Source: Metridium senile
Taxonomy: Eukaryota; Cnidaria; Anthozoa; Actiniaria; Metridiidae
Assembly (NCBI GenBank): GCA_949775045.1
Contig: CATKSA010000188.1
Coordinates: 1-64,000 of the forward strand
Direction of reading: 5' to 3'
Length of the DNA: 64,000 nt
The notes under the pieces are model-generated. The model was not told where the DNA came from, searched no databases, and worked only from the letters and a program-made list of their open reading frames with translations. A program made the translations under genes and the position numbers. Positions 33,301 through 48,300 of this stretch are shown here, in pieces (position 1 is the first letter of the stretch; every line of letters begins with the position of its first letter).

Positions 33301-36300
33301 GGTCTGTTTAGTAATGATTATGATGTCAAAGTTTCTCTATGTATAGTGCAGTCTGTATGGTTTGTTTTTTCTGTTTGAACTAGCTGTGGGGAATTGGAAA
33401 ACAGAGCGATCTGTGATCAATTGGCCCTAGTTAATCAATTGACTAAATGCTAAAATGGACTGTTTCAGAATGTTTTAAACTCTCACGTCTGGGGCTGTGC
33501 ACAGGACTTCAGCGTGCAATTGCGGCCTTGCCTTGGAGGTGTGGGCCATTAGAACTGCTTGCAGTGGCAGTGTTTGACAGCTTGGATTTTAACTTTGCTT
33601 AAATTGCTTTTCAGCGTCAATTGGTGTTCACGACAGTACAGTGCAGTTGCATGCCGTACGACGTGTTGAATCATTGCAGGTAATGAATGAATTATATTAT
33701 ACTGTAGACCTGCAGGTCTGTTTAGTAATGATTATGATGTCAAAGTTTCTCTATGTATAGTGCAGTCTGTATGGTTTGTTTTTTTCTGTTTGAACTAGCT
33801 GTGGGGAATTGGAAAACAGAGCGATCTGTGATCAATTGGCCCTAGTTAATCAATTGACTAAATGCTAAAATGGACTGTTTCAGAATGTTTTAAACTCTCA
33901 CGTCTGGGGCTGTGCACAGGACTTCAGCGTGCAATTGCGGCCTTGCCTTGGAGGTGTGGGCCATTAGAACTGCTTGCAGTGGCAGTGTTTGACAGCTTGG
34001 ATTTTAACTTTGCTTAAATTGCTTTTCAGCGTCAATTGGTGTTCACAGACAGTACAGTGCAGTTGCATGCCGTACGACGTGTTGAATCATTGCAGGTAAT
34101 GAATGAATTATATTATACTGTAGACCTGCAGGTCTGTTTAGTAATGATTATGATGTCAAAGTTTCTCTATGTATAGTGCAGTCTGTATGGTTTGTTTTTT
34201 TCTGTTTGAACTAGCTGTGGGGAATTGGAAAACAGAAGAGCGATCTGTGATCAATTGGCCCTAGTTAATCAATTGACTAAATGCTAAAATGGACTGTTTC
34301 AGAATGTTTTAAACTCTCACGTCTGGGGCTGTGCACAGGACTTCAGCGTGCAATTGCGGCCTTGCCTTGGAGGTGTGGGCCATTAGAACTGCTTGCAGTG
34401 GCAGTGTTTGACAGCTTGGATTTTAACTTTGCTTAAATTGCTTTTCAGCGTCAATTGGTGTTCACGACAGTACAGTGCAGTTGCATGCCGTACGACGTGT
34501 TGAATCATTGCAGGTAATGAATGAATTATATTATACTGTAGACCTGCAGGTCTGTTTAGTAATGATTATGATGTCAAAGTTTCTCTATGTATAGTGCAGT
34601 CTGTATGGTTTGTTTTTTTCTGTTTGAACTAGCTGTGGCGGAATTGGAAAACAGAGCGATCTGTGATCAATTGGCCCTAGTTAATCAATTGACTAAATGC
34701 TAAAATGGACTGTTTCAGAATGTTTTAAACTCTCACGTCTGGGGCTGTGCACAGGACTTCAGCGTGCAATTGCGGCCTTGCCTTGGAGGTGTGGGCCATT
34801 AGAACTGCTTGCAGTGGCAGTGTTTGACAGCTTGGATTTTAACTTTGCTTAAATTGCTTTTCAGCGTCAATTGGTGTTCACGACAGTACAGTGCAGTTGC
34901 ATGCCGTACGACGTGTTGAATCATTGCAGGTAATGAATGAATTATATTATACTGTAGACCTGCAGGTCTGTTTAGTAATGATTATGATGTCAAAGTTTCT
35001 CTATGTATAGTGCAGTCTGTATGGTTTGTTTTTTTCTGTTTGAACTAGCTGTGGGGAATTGGAAAACAGAGCGATCTGTGATCAATTGGCCCTAGTTAAT
35101 CAATTGACTAAATGCTAAAATGGACTGTTTCAGAATGTTTTAAACTCTCACGTCTGGGGCTGTGCACAGGACTTCAGCGTGCAATTGCGGCCTTGCCTTG
35201 GAGGTGTGGGCCATTAGAACTGCTTGCAGTGGCAGTGTTTGACAGCTTGGATTTTAACTTTGCTTAAATTGCTTTTCAGCGTCAATTGGTGTTCACGACA
35301 GTACAGTGCAGTTGCATGCCGTACGACGTGTTGAATCATTGCAGGTAATGAATGAATTATATTATACTGTAGACCTGCAGGTCTGTTTAGTAATGATTAT
35401 GATGTCAAAGTTTCTCTATGTATAGTGCAGTCTGTATGGTTTGTTTTTTCTGTTTGAACTAGCTGTGGGGAATTGGAAAACAGAGCGATCTGTGATCAAT
35501 TGGCCCTAGTTAATCAATTGACTAAATGCTAAAATGGACTGTTTCAGAATGTTTTAAACTCTCACGTCTGGGGCTGTGCACAGGACTTCAGCGTGCAATT
35601 GCGGCCTTGCCTTGGAGGTGTGGGCCATTAGAACTGCTTGCAGTGGCAGTGTTTGACAGCTTGGATTTTAACTTTGCTTAAATTGCTTTTCAGCGTCAAT
35701 TGGTGTTCACGACAGTACAGTGCAGTTGCATGCCGTACGACGTGTTGAATCATTGCAGGTAATGAATGAATTATATTATACTGTAGACCTGCAGGTCTGT
35801 TTAGTAATGATTATGATGTCAAAGTTTCTCTATGTATAGTGCAGTCTGTATGGTTTGTTTTTTTCTGTTTGAACTAGCTGTGGGGAATTGGAAAACAGAG
35901 CGATCTGTGATCAATTGGCCCTAGTTAATCAATTGACTAAATGCTAAAATGGACTGTTTCAGAATGTTTTAAACTCTCACGTCTGGGGCTGTGCACAGGA
36001 CTTCAGCGTGCAATTGCGGCCTTGCCTTGGAGGTGTGGGCCATTAGAACTGCTTGCAGTGGCAGTGTTTGACAGCTTGGATTTTAACTTTGCTTAAATTG
36101 CTTTTCAGCGTCAATTGGTGTTCACGACAGTACAGTGCAGTTGCATGCCGTACGACGTGTTGAATCATTGCAGGTAATGAATGAATTATATTATACTGTA
36201 GACCTGCAGGTCTGTTTAGTAATGATTATGATGTCAAAGTTTCTCTATGTATAGTGCAGTCTGTATGGTTTGTTTTTTCTGTTTGAACTAGCTGTGGGGA

Positions 36301-39300
36301 ATTGGAAAACAGAGCGATCTGTGATCAATTGGCCCTAGTTAATCAATTGACTAAATGCTAAAATGGACTGTTTCAGAATGTTTTAAACTCTCACGTCTGG
36401 GGCTGTGCACAGGACTTCAGCGTGCAATTGCGGCCTTGCCTTGGAGGTGTGGGCCATTAGAACTGCTTGCAGTGGCAGTGTTTGACAGCTTGGATTTTAA
36501 CTTTGCTTAAATTGCTTTTCAGCGTCAATTGGTGTTCACGACAGTACAGTGCAGTTGCATGCCGTACGACGTGTTGAATCATTGCAGGTAATGAATGAAT
36601 TATATTATACTGTAGACCTGCAGGTCTGTTTAGTAATGATTATGATGTCAAAGTTTCTCTATGTATAGTGCAGTCTGTATGGTTTGTTTTTTCTGTTTGA
36701 ACTAGCTGTGGGGAATTGGAAAACAGAGCGATCTGTGATCAATTGGCCCTAGTTAATCAATTGACTAAATGCTAAAATGGACTGTTTCAGAATGTTTTAA
36801 ACTCTCACGTCTGGGGCTGTGCACAGGACTTCAGCGTGCAATTGCGGCCTTGCCTTGGAGGTGTGGGCCATTAGAACTGCTTGCAGTGGCAGTGTTTGAC
36901 AGCTTGGATTTTAACTTTGCTTAAATTGCTTTTCAGCGTCAATTGGTGTTCACGACAGTACAGTGCAGTTGCATGCCGTACGACGTGTTGAATCATTGCA
37001 GGTAATGAATGAATTATATTATACTGTAGACCTGCAGGTCTGTTTAGTAATGATTATGATGTCAAAGTTTCTCTATGTATAGTGCAGTCTGTATGGTTTG
37101 TTTTTTCTGTTTGAACTAGCTGTGGGGAATTGGAAAACAGAGCGATCTGTGATCAATTGGCCCTAGTTAATCAATTGACTAAATGCTAAAATGGACTGTT
37201 TCAGAATGTTTTAAACTCTCACGTCTGGGGCTGTGCACAGGACTTCAGCGTGCAATTGCGGCCTTGCCTTGGAGGTGTGGGCCATTAGAACTGCTTGCAG
37301 TGGCAGTGTTTGACAGCTTGGATTTTAACTTTGCTTAAATTGCTTTTCAGCGTCAATTGGTGTTCACGACAGTACAGTGCAGTTGCATGCCGTACGACGT
37401 GTTGAATCATTGCAGGTAATGAATGAATTATATTATACTGTAGACCTGCAGGTCTGTTTAGTAATGATTATGATGTCAAAGTTTCTCTATGTATAGTGCA
37501 GTCTGTATGGTTTGTTTTTTTCTGTTTGAACTAGCTGTGGGGAATTGGAAAACAGAGCGATCTGTGATCAATTGGCCCTAGTTAATCAATTGACTAAATG
37601 CTAAAATGGACTGTTTCAGAATGTTTTAAACTCTCACGTCTGGGGCTGTGCACAGGACTTCAGCGTGCAATTGCGGCCTTGCCTTGGAGGTGTGGGCCAT
37701 TAGAACTGCTTGCAGTGGCAGTGTTTGACAGCTTGGATTTTAACTTTGCTTAAATTGCTTTTCAGCGTCAATTGGTGTTCACGACAGTACAGTGCAGTTG
37801 CATGCCGTACGACGTGTTGAATCATTGCAGGTAATGAATGAATTATATTATACTGTAGACCTGCAGGTCTGTTTAGTAATGATTATGATGTCAAAGTTTC
37901 TCTATGTATAGTGCAGTCTGTATGGTTTGTTTTTTTCTGTTTGAACTAGCTGTGGGGAATTGGAAAACAGAGCGATCTGTGATCAATTGGCCCTAGTTAA
38001 TCAATTGACTAAATGCTAAAATGGACTGTTTCAGAATGTTTTAAACTCTCACGTCTGGGGCTGTGCACAGGACTTCAGCGTGCAATTGCGGCCTTGCCTT
38101 GGAGGTGTGGGCCATTAGAACTGCTTGCAGTGGCAGTGTTTGACAGCTTGGATTTTAACTTTGCTTAAATTGCTTTTCAGCGTCAATTGGTGTTCACGAC
38201 AGTACAGTGCAGTTGCATGCCGTACGACGTGTTGAATCATTGCAGGTAATGAATGAATTATATTATACTGTAGACCTGCAGGTCTGTTTAGTAATGATTA
38301 TGATGTCAAAGTTTCTCTATGTATAGTGCAGTCTGTATGGTTTGTTTTTTCTGTTTGAACTAGCTGTGGGGAATTGGAAAACAGAGCGATCTGTGATCAA
38401 TTGGCCCTAGTTAATCAATTGACTAAATGCTAAAATGGACTGTTTCAGAATGTTTTAAACTCTCACGTCTGGGGCTGTGCACAGGACTTCAGCGTGCAAT
38501 TGCGGCCTTGCCTTGGAGGTGTGGGCCATTAGAACTGCTTGCAGTGGCAGTGTTTGACAGCTTGGATTTTAACTTTGCTTAAATTGCTTTTCAGCGTCAA
38601 TTGGTGTTCACGACAGTACAGTGCAGTTGCATGCCGTACGACGTGTTGAATCATTGCAGGTAATGAATGAATTATATTATACTGTAGACCTGCAGGTCTG
38701 TTTAGTAATGATTATGATGTCAAAGTTTCTCTATGTATAGTGCAGTCTGTATGGTTTGTTTTTTTCTGTTTGAACTAGCTGTGGGGAATTGGAAAACAGA
38801 GCGATCTGTGATCAATTGGCCCTAGTTAATCAATTGACTAAATGCTAAAATGGACTGTTTCAGAATGTTTTAAACTCTCACGTCTGGGGCTGTGCACAGG
38901 ACTTCAGCGTGCAATTGCGGCCTTGCCTTGGAGGTGTGGGCCATTAGAACTGCTTGCAGTGGCAGTGTTTGACAGCTTGGATTTTAACTTTGCTTAAATT
39001 GCTTTTCAGCGTCAATTGGTGTTCACGACAGTACAGTGCAGTTGCATGCCGTACGACGTGTTGAATCATTGCAGGTAATGAATGAATTATATTATACTGT
39101 AGACCTGCAGGTCTGTTTAGTAATGATTATGATGTCAAAGTTTCTCTATGTATAGTGCAGTCTGTATGGTTTGTTTTTTTCTGTTTGAACTAGCTGTGGG
39201 GAATTGGAAAACAGAGCGATCTGTGATCAATTGGCCCTAGTTAATCAATTGACTAAATGCTAAAATGGACTGTTTCAGAATGTTTTAAACTCTCACGTCT

Positions 39301-42300
39301 GGGGCTGTGCACAGGACTTCAGCGTGCAATTGCGGCCTTGCCTTGGAGGTGTGGGCCATTAGAACTGCTTGCAGTGGCAGTGTTTGACAGCTTGGATTTT
39401 AACTTTGCTTAAATTGCTTTTCAGCGTCAATTGGTGTTCACGACAGTACAGTGCAGTTGCATGCCGTACGACGTGTTGAATCATTGCAGGTAATGAATGA
39501 ATTATATTATACTGTAGACCTGCAGGTCTGTTTAGTAATGATTATGATGTCAAAGTTTCTCTATGTATAGTGCAGTCTGTATGGTTTGTTTTTTTCTGTT
39601 TGAACTAGCTGTGGGGAATTGGAAAACAGAGCGATCTGTGATCAATTGGCCCTAGTTAATCAATTGACTAAATGCTAAAATGGACTGTTTCAGAATGTTT
39701 TAAACTCTCACGTCTGGGGCTGTGCACAGGACTTCAGCGTGCAATTGCGGCCTTGCCTTGGAGGTGTGGGCCATTAGAACTGCTTGCAGTGGCAGTGTTT
39801 GACAGCTTGGATTTTAACTTTGCTTAAATTGCTTTTCAGCGTCAATTGGTGTTCACGACAGTACAGTGCAGTTGCATGCCGTACGACGTGTTGAATCATT
39901 GCAGGTAATGAATGAATTATATTATACTGTAGACCTGCAGGTCTGTTTAGTAATGATTATGATGTCAAAGTTTCTCTATGTATAGTGCAGTCTGTATGGT
40001 TTGTTTTTTCTGTTTGAACTAGCTGTGGGGAATTGGAAAACAGAGCGATCTGTGATCAATTGGCCCTAGTTAATCAATTGACTAAATGCTAAAATGGACT
40101 GTTTCAGAATGTTTTAAACTCTCACGTCTGGGGCTGTGCACAGGACTTCAGCGTGCAATTGCGGCCTTGCCTTGGAGGTGTGGGCCATTAGAACTGCTTG
40201 CAGTGGCAGTGTTTGACAGCTTGGATTTTAACTTTGCTTAAATTGCTTTTCAGCGTCAATTGGTGTTCACGACAGTACAGTGCAGTTGCATGCCGTACGA
40301 CGTGTTGAATCATTGCAGGTAATGAATGAATTATATTATACTGTAGACCTGCAGGTCTGTTTAGTAATGATTATGATGTCAAAGTTTCTCTATGTATAGT
40401 GCAGTCTGTATGGTTTGTTTTTTTCTGTTTGAACTAGCTGTGGGGAATTGGAAAACAGAGCGATCTGTGATCAATTGGCCCTAGTTAATCAATTGACTAA
40501 ATGCTAAAATGGACTGTTTCAGAATGTTTTAAACTCTCACGTCTGGGGCTGTGCACAGGACTTCAGCGTGCAATTGCGGCCTTGCCTTGGAGGTGTGGGC
40601 CATTAGAACTGCTTGCAGTGGCAGTGTTTGACAGCTTGGATTTTAACTTTGCTTAAATTGCTTTTCAGCGTCAATTGGTGTTCACAGACAGTACAGTGCA
40701 GTTGCATGCCGTACGACGTGTTGAATCATTGCAGGTAATGAATGAATTATATTATACTGTAGACCTGCAGGTCTGTTTAGTAATGATTATGATGTCAAAG
40801 TTTCTCTATGTATAGTGCAGTCTGTATGGTTTGTTTTTTTCTGTTTGAACTAGCTGTGGGGAATTGGAAAACAGAGCGATCTGTGATCAATTGGCCCTAG
40901 TTAATCAATTGACTAAATGCTAAAATGGACTGTTTCAGAATGTTTTAAACTCTCACGTCTGGGGCTGTGCACAGGACTTCAGCGTGCAATTGCGGCCTTG
41001 CCTTGGAGGTGTGGGCCATTAGAACTGCTTGCAGTGGCAGTGTTTGACAGCTTGGATTTTAACTTTGCTTAAATTGCTTTTCAGCGTCAATTGGTGTTCA
41101 CGACAGTACAGTGCAGTTGCATGCCGTACGACGTGTTGAATCATTGCAGGTAATGAATGAATTATATTATACTGTAGACCTGCAGGTCTGTTTAGTAATG
41201 ATTATGATGTCAAAGTTTCTCTATGTATAGTGCAGTCTGTATGGTTTGTTTTTTTCTGTTTGAACTAGCTGTGGGGAATTGGAAAACAGAGCGATCTGTG
41301 ATCAATTGGCCCTAGTTAATCAATTGACTAAATGCTAAAATGGACTGTTTCAGAATGTTTTAAACTCTCACGTCTGGGGCTGTGCACAGGACTTCAGCGT
41401 GCAATTGCGGCCTTGCCTTGGAGGTGTGGGCCATTAGAACTGCTTGCAGTGGCAGTGTTTGACAGCTTGGATTTTAACTTTGCTTAAATTGCTTTTCAGC
41501 GTCAATTGGTGTTCACGACAGTACAGTGCAGTTGCATGCCGTACGACGTGTTGAATCATTGCAGGTAATGAATGAATTATATTATACTGTAGACCTGCAG
41601 GTCTGTTTAGTAATGATTATGATGTCAAAGTTTCTCTATGTATAGTGCAGTCTGTATGGTTTGTTTTTTTCTGTTTGAACTAGCTGTGGGGAATTGGAAA
41701 ACAGAGCGATCTGTGATCAATTGGCCCTAGTTAATCAATTGACTAAATGCTAAAATGGACTGTTTCAGAATGTTTTAAACTCTCACGTCTGGGGCTGTGC
41801 ACAGGACTTCAGCGTGCAATTGCGGCCTTGCCTTGGAGGTGTGGGCCATTAGAACTGCTTGCAGTGGCAGTGTTTGACAGCTTGGATTTTAACTTTGCTT
41901 AAATTGCTTTTCAGCGTCAATTGGTGTTCACGACAGTACAGTGCAGTTGCATGCCGTACGACGTGTTGAATCATTGCAGGTAATGAATGAATTATATTAT
42001 ACTGTAGACCTGCAGGTCTGTTTAGTAATGATTATGATGTCAAAGTTTCTCTATGTATAGTGCAGTCTGTATGGTTTGTTTTTTTCTGTTTGAACTAGCT
42101 GTGGGGAATTGGAAAACAGAGCGATCTGTGATCAATTGGCCCTAGTTAATCAATTGACTAAATGCTAAAATGGACTGTTTCAGAATGTTTTAAACTCTCA
42201 CGTCTGGGGCTGTGCACAGGACTTCAGCGTGCAATTGCGGCCTTGCCTTGGAGGTGTGGGCCATTAGAACTGCTTGCAGTGGCAGTGTTTGACAGCTTGG

Positions 42301-45300
42301 ATTTTAACTTTGCTTAAATTGCTTTTCAGCGTCAATTGGTGTTCACGACAGTACAGTGCAGTTGCATGCCGTACGACGTGTTGAATCATTGCAGGTAATG
42401 AATGAATTATATTATACTGTAGACCTGCAGGTCTGTTTAGTAATGATTATGATGTCAAAGTTTCTCTATGTATAGTGCAGTCTGTATGGTTTGTTTTTTT
42501 CTGTTTGAACTAGCTGTGGGGAATTGGAAAACAGAGCGATCTGTGATCAATTGGCCCTAGTTAATCAATTGACTAAATGCTAAAATGGACTGTTTCAGAA
42601 TGTTTTAAACTCTCACGTCTGGGGCTGTGCACAGGACTTCAGCGTGCAATTGCGGCCTTGCCTTGGAGGTGTGGGCCATTAGAACTGCTTGCAGTGGCAG
42701 TGTTTGACAGCTTGGATTTTAACTTTGCTTAAATTGCTTTTCAGCGTCAATTGGTGTTCACGACAGTACAGTGCAGTTGCATGCCGTACGACGTGTTGAA
42801 TCATTGCAGGTAATGAATGAATTATATTATACTGTAGACCTGCAGGTCTGTTTAGTAATGATTATGATGTCAAAGTTTCTCTATGTATAGTGCAGTCTGT
42901 ATGGTTTGTTTTTTTCTGTTTGAACTAGCTGTGGGGAATTGGAAAACAGAGCGATCTGTGATCAATTGGCCCTAGTTAATCAATTGACTAAATGCTAAAA
43001 TGGACTGTTTCAGAATGTTTTAAACTCTCACGTCTGGGGCTGTGCACAGGACTTCAGCGTGCAATTGCGGCCTTGCCTTGGAGGTGTGGGCCATTAGAAC
43101 TGCTTGCAGTGGCAGTGTTTGACAGCTTGGATTTTAACTTTGCTTAAATTGCTTTTCAGCGTCAATTGGTGTTCACGACAGTACAGTGCAGTTGCATGCC
43201 GTACGACGTGTTGAATCATTGCAGGTAATGAATGAATTATATTATACTGTAGACCTGCAGGTCTGTTTAGTAATGATTATGATGTCAAAGTTTCTCTATG
43301 TATAGTGCAGTCTGTATGGTTTGTTTTTTTCTGTTTGAACTAGCTGTGGGGAATTGGAAAACAGAGCGATCTGTGATCAATTGGCCCTAGTTAATCAATT
43401 GACTAAATGCTAAAATGGACTGTTTCAGAATGTTTTAAACTCTCACGTCTGGGGCTGTGCACAGGACTTCAGCGTGCAATTGCGGCCTTGCCTTGGAGGT
43501 GTGGGCCATTAGAACTGCTTGCAGTGGCAGTGTTTGACAGCTTGGATTTTAACTTTGCTTAAATTGCTTTTCAGCGTCAATTGGTGTTCACGACAGTACA
43601 GTGCAGTTGCATGCCGTACGACGTGTTGAATCATTGCAGGTAATGAATGAATTATATTATACTGTAGACCTGCAGGTCTGTTTAGTAATGATTATGATGT
43701 CAAAGTTTCTCTATGTATAGTGCAGTCTGTATGGTTTGTTTTTTTCTGTTTGAACTAGCTGTGGGGAATTGGAAAACAGAGCGATCTGTGATCAATTGGC
43801 CCTAGTTAATCAATTGACTAAATGCTAAAATGGACTGTTTCAGAATGTTTTAAACTCTCACGTCTGGGGCTGTGCACAGGACTTCAGCGTGCAATTGCGG
43901 CCTTGCCTTGGAGGTGTGGGCCATTAGAACTGCTTGCAGTGGCAGTGTTTGACAGCTTGGATTTTAACTTTGCTTAAATTGCTTTTCAGCGTCAATTGGT
44001 GTTCACGACAGTACAGTGCAGTTGCATGCCGTACGACGTGTTGAATCATTGCAGGTAATGAATGAATTATATTATACTGTAGACCTGCAGGTCTGTTTAG
44101 TAATGATTATGATGTCAAAGTTTCTCTATGTATAGTGCAGTCTGTATGGTTTGTTTTTTTCTGTTTGAACTAGCTGTGGGGAATTGGAAAACAGAGCGAT
44201 CTGTGATCAATTGGCCCTAGTTAATCAATTGACTAAATGCTAAAATGGACTGTTTCAGAATGTTTTAAACTCTCACGTCTGGGGCTGTGCACAGGACTTC
44301 AGCGTGCAATTGCGGCCTTGCCTTGGAGGTGTGGGCCATTAGAACTGCTTGCAGTGGCAGTGTTTGACAGCTTGGATTTTAACTTTGCTTAAATTGCTTT
44401 TCAGCGTCAATTGGTGTTCACGACAGTACAGTGCAGTTGCATGCCGTACGACGTGTTGAATCATTGCAGGTAATGAATGAATTATATTATACTGTAGACC
44501 TGCAGGTCTGTTTAGTAATGATTATGATGTCAAAGTTTCTCTATGTATAGTGCAGTCTGTATGGTTTGTTTTTTTCTGTTTGAACTAGCTGTGGGGAATT
44601 GGAAAACAGAGCGATCTGTGATCAATTGGCCCTAGTTAATCAATTGACTAAATGCTAAAATGGACTGTTTCAGAATGTTTTAAACTCTCACGTCTGGGGC
44701 TGTGCACAGGACTTCAGCGTGCAATTGCGGCCTTGCCTTGGAGGTGTGGGCCATTAGAACTGCTTGCAGTGGCAGTGTTTGACAGCTTGGATTTTAACTT
44801 TGCTTAAATTGCTTTTCAGCGTCAATTGGTGTTCACGACAGTACAGTGCAGTTGCATGCCGTACGACGTGTTGAATCATTGCAGGTAATGAATGAATTAT
44901 ATTATACTGTAGACCTGCAGGTCTGTTTAGTAATGATTATGATGTCAAAGTTTCTCTATGTATAGTGCAGTCTGTATGGTTTGTTTTTTTCTGTTTGAAC
45001 TAGCTGTGGGGAATTGGAAAACAGAGCGATCTGTGATCAATTGGCCCTAGTTAATCAATTGACTAAATGCTAAAATGGACTGTTTCAGAATGTTTTAAAC
45101 TCTCACGTCTGGGGCTGTGCACAGGACTTCAGCGTGCAATTGCGGCCTTGCCTTGGAGGTGTGGGCCATTAGAACTGCTTGCAGTGGCAGTGTTTGACAG
45201 CTTGGATTTTAACTTTGCTTAAATTGCTTTTCAGCGTCAATTGGTGTTCACGACAGTACAGTGCAGTTGCATGCCGTACGACGTGTTGAATCATTGCAGG

Positions 45301-48300
45301 TAATGAATGAATTATATTATACTGTAGACCTGCAGGTCTGTTTAGTAATGATTATGATGTCAAAGTTTCTCTATGTATAGTGCAGTCTGTATGGTTTGTT
45401 TTTTCTGTTTGAACTAGCTGTGGGGAATTGGAAAACAGAGCGATCTGTGATCAATTGGCCCTAGTTAATCAATTGACTAAATGCTAAAATGGACTGTTTC
45501 AGAATGTTTTAAACTCTCACGTCTGGGGCTGTGCACAGGACTTCAGCGTGCAATTGCGGCCTTGCCTTGGAGGTGTGGGCCATTAGAACTGCTTGCAGTG
45601 GCAGTGTTTGACAGCTTGGATTTTAACTTTGCTTAAATTGCTTTTCAGCGTCAATTGGTGTTCACGACAGTACAGTGCAGTTGCATGCCGTACGACGTGT
45701 TGAATCATTGCAGGTAATGAATGAATTATATTATACTGTAGACCTGCAGGTCTGTTTAGTAATGATTATGATGTCAAAGTTTCTCTATGTATAGTGCAGT
45801 CTGTATGGTTTGTTTTTTCTGTTTGAACTAGCTGTGGGGAATTGGAAAACAGAGCGATCTGTGATCAATTGGCCCTAGTTAATCAATTGACTAAATGCTA
45901 AAATGGACTGTTTCAGAATGTTTTAAACTCTCACGTCTGGGGCTGTGCACAGGACTTCAGCGTGCAATTGCGGCCTTGCCTTGGAGGTGTGGGCCATTAG
46001 AACTGCTTGCAGTGGCAGTGTTTGACAGCTTGGATTTTAACTTTGCTTAAATTGCTTTTCAGCGTCAATTGGTGTTCACGACAGTACAGTGCAGTTGCAT
46101 GCCGTACGACGTGTTGAATCATTGCAGGTAATGAATGAATTATATTATACTGTAGACCTGCAGGTCTGTTTAGTAATGATTATGATGTCAAAGTTTCTCT
46201 ATGTATAGTGCAGTCTGTATGGTTTGTTTTTTTCTGTTTGAACTAGCTGTGGGGAATTGGAAAACAGAGCGATCTGTGATCAATTGGCCCTAGTTAATCA
46301 ATTGACTAAATGCTAAAATGGACTGTTTCAGAATGTTTTAAACTCTCACGTCTGGGGCTGTGCACAGGACTTCAGCGTGCAATTGCGGCCTTGCCTTGGA
46401 GGTGTGGGCCATTAGAACTGCTTGCAGTGGCAGTGTTTGACAGCTTGGATTTTAACTTTGCTTAAATTGCTTTTCAGCGTCAATTGGTGTTCACGACAGT
46501 ACAGTGCAGTTGCATGCCGTACGACGTGTTGAATCATTGCAGGTAATGAATGAATTATATTATACTGTAGACCTGCAGGTCTGTTTAGTAATGATTATGA
46601 TGTCAAAGTTTCTCTATGTATAGTGCAGTCTGTATGGTTTGTTTTTTCTGTTTGAACTAGCTGTGGGGAATTGGAAAACAGAGCGATCTGTGATCAATTG
46701 GCCCTAGTTAATCAATTGACTAAATGCTAAAATGGACTGTTTCAGAATGTTTTAAACTCTCACGTCTGGGGCTGTGCACAGGACTTCAGCGTGCAATTGC
46801 GGCCTTGCCTTGGAGGTGTGGGCCATTAGAACTGCTTGCAGTGGCAGTGTTTGACAGCTTGGATTTTAACTTTGCTTAAATTGCTTTTCAGCGTCAATTG
46901 GTGTTCACGACAGTACAGTGCAGTTGCATGCCGTACGACGTGTTGAATCATTGCAGGTAATGAATGAATTATATTATACTGTAGACCTGCAGGTCTGTTT
47001 AGTAATGATTATGATGTCAAAGTTTCTCTATGTATAGTGCAGTCTGTATGGTTTGTTTTTTCTGTTTGAACTAGCTGTGGGGAATTGGAAAACAGAGCGA
47101 TCTGTGATCAATTGGCCCTAGTTAATCAATTGACTAAATGCTAAAATGGACTGTTTCAGAATGTTTTAAACTCTCACGTCTGGGGCTGTGCACAGGACTT
47201 CAGCGTGCAATTGCGGCCTTGCCTTGGAGGTGTGGGCCATTAGAACTGCTTGCAGTGGCAGTGTTTGACAGCTTGGATTTTAACTTTGCTTAAATTGCTT
47301 TTCAGCGTCAATTGGTGTTCACGACAGTACAGTGCAGTTGCATGCCGTACGACGTGTTGAATCATTGCAGGTAATGAATGAATTATATTATACTGTAGAC
47401 CTGCAGGTCTGTTTAGTAATGATTATGATGTCAAAGTTTCTCTATGTATAGTGCAGTCTGTATGGTTTGTTTTTTCTGTTTGAACTAGCTGTGGGGAATT
47501 GGAAAACAGAGCGATCTGTGATCAATTGGCCCTAGTTAATCAATTGACTAAATGCTAAAATGGACTGTTTCAGAATGTTTTAAACTCTCACGTCTGGGGC
47601 TGTGCACAGGACTTCAGCGTGCAATTGCGGCCTTGCCTTGGAGGTGTGGGCCATTAGAACTGCTTGCAGTGGCAGTGTTTGACAGCTTGGATTTTAACTT
47701 TGCTTAAATTGCTTTTCAGCGTCAATTGGTGTTCACGACAGTACAGTGCAGTTGCATGCCGTACGACGTGTTGAATCATTGCAGGTAATGAATGAATTAT
47801 ATTATACTGTAGACCTGCAGGTCTGTTTAGTAATGATTATGATGTCAAAGTTTCTCTATGTATAGTGCAGTCTGTATGGTTTGTTTTTTCTGTTTGAACT
47901 AGCTGTGGGGAATTGGAAAACAGAGCGATCTGTGATCAATTGGCCCTAGTTAATCAATTGACTAAATGCTAAAATGGACTGTTTCAGAATGTTTTAAACT
48001 CTCACGTCTGGGGCTGTGCACAGGACTTCAGCGTGCAATTGCGGCCTTGCCTTGGAGGTGTGGGCCATTAGAACTGCTTGCAGTGGCAGTGTTTGACAGC
48101 TTGGATTTTAACTTTGCTTAAATTGCTTTTCAGCGTCAATTGGTGTTCACGACAGTACAGTGCAGTTGCATGCCGTACGACGTGTTGAATCATTGCAGGT
48201 AATGAATGAATTATATTATACTGTAGACCTGCAGGTCTGTTTAGTAATGATTATGATGTCAAAGTTTCTCTATGTATAGTGCAGTCTGTATGGTTTGTTT

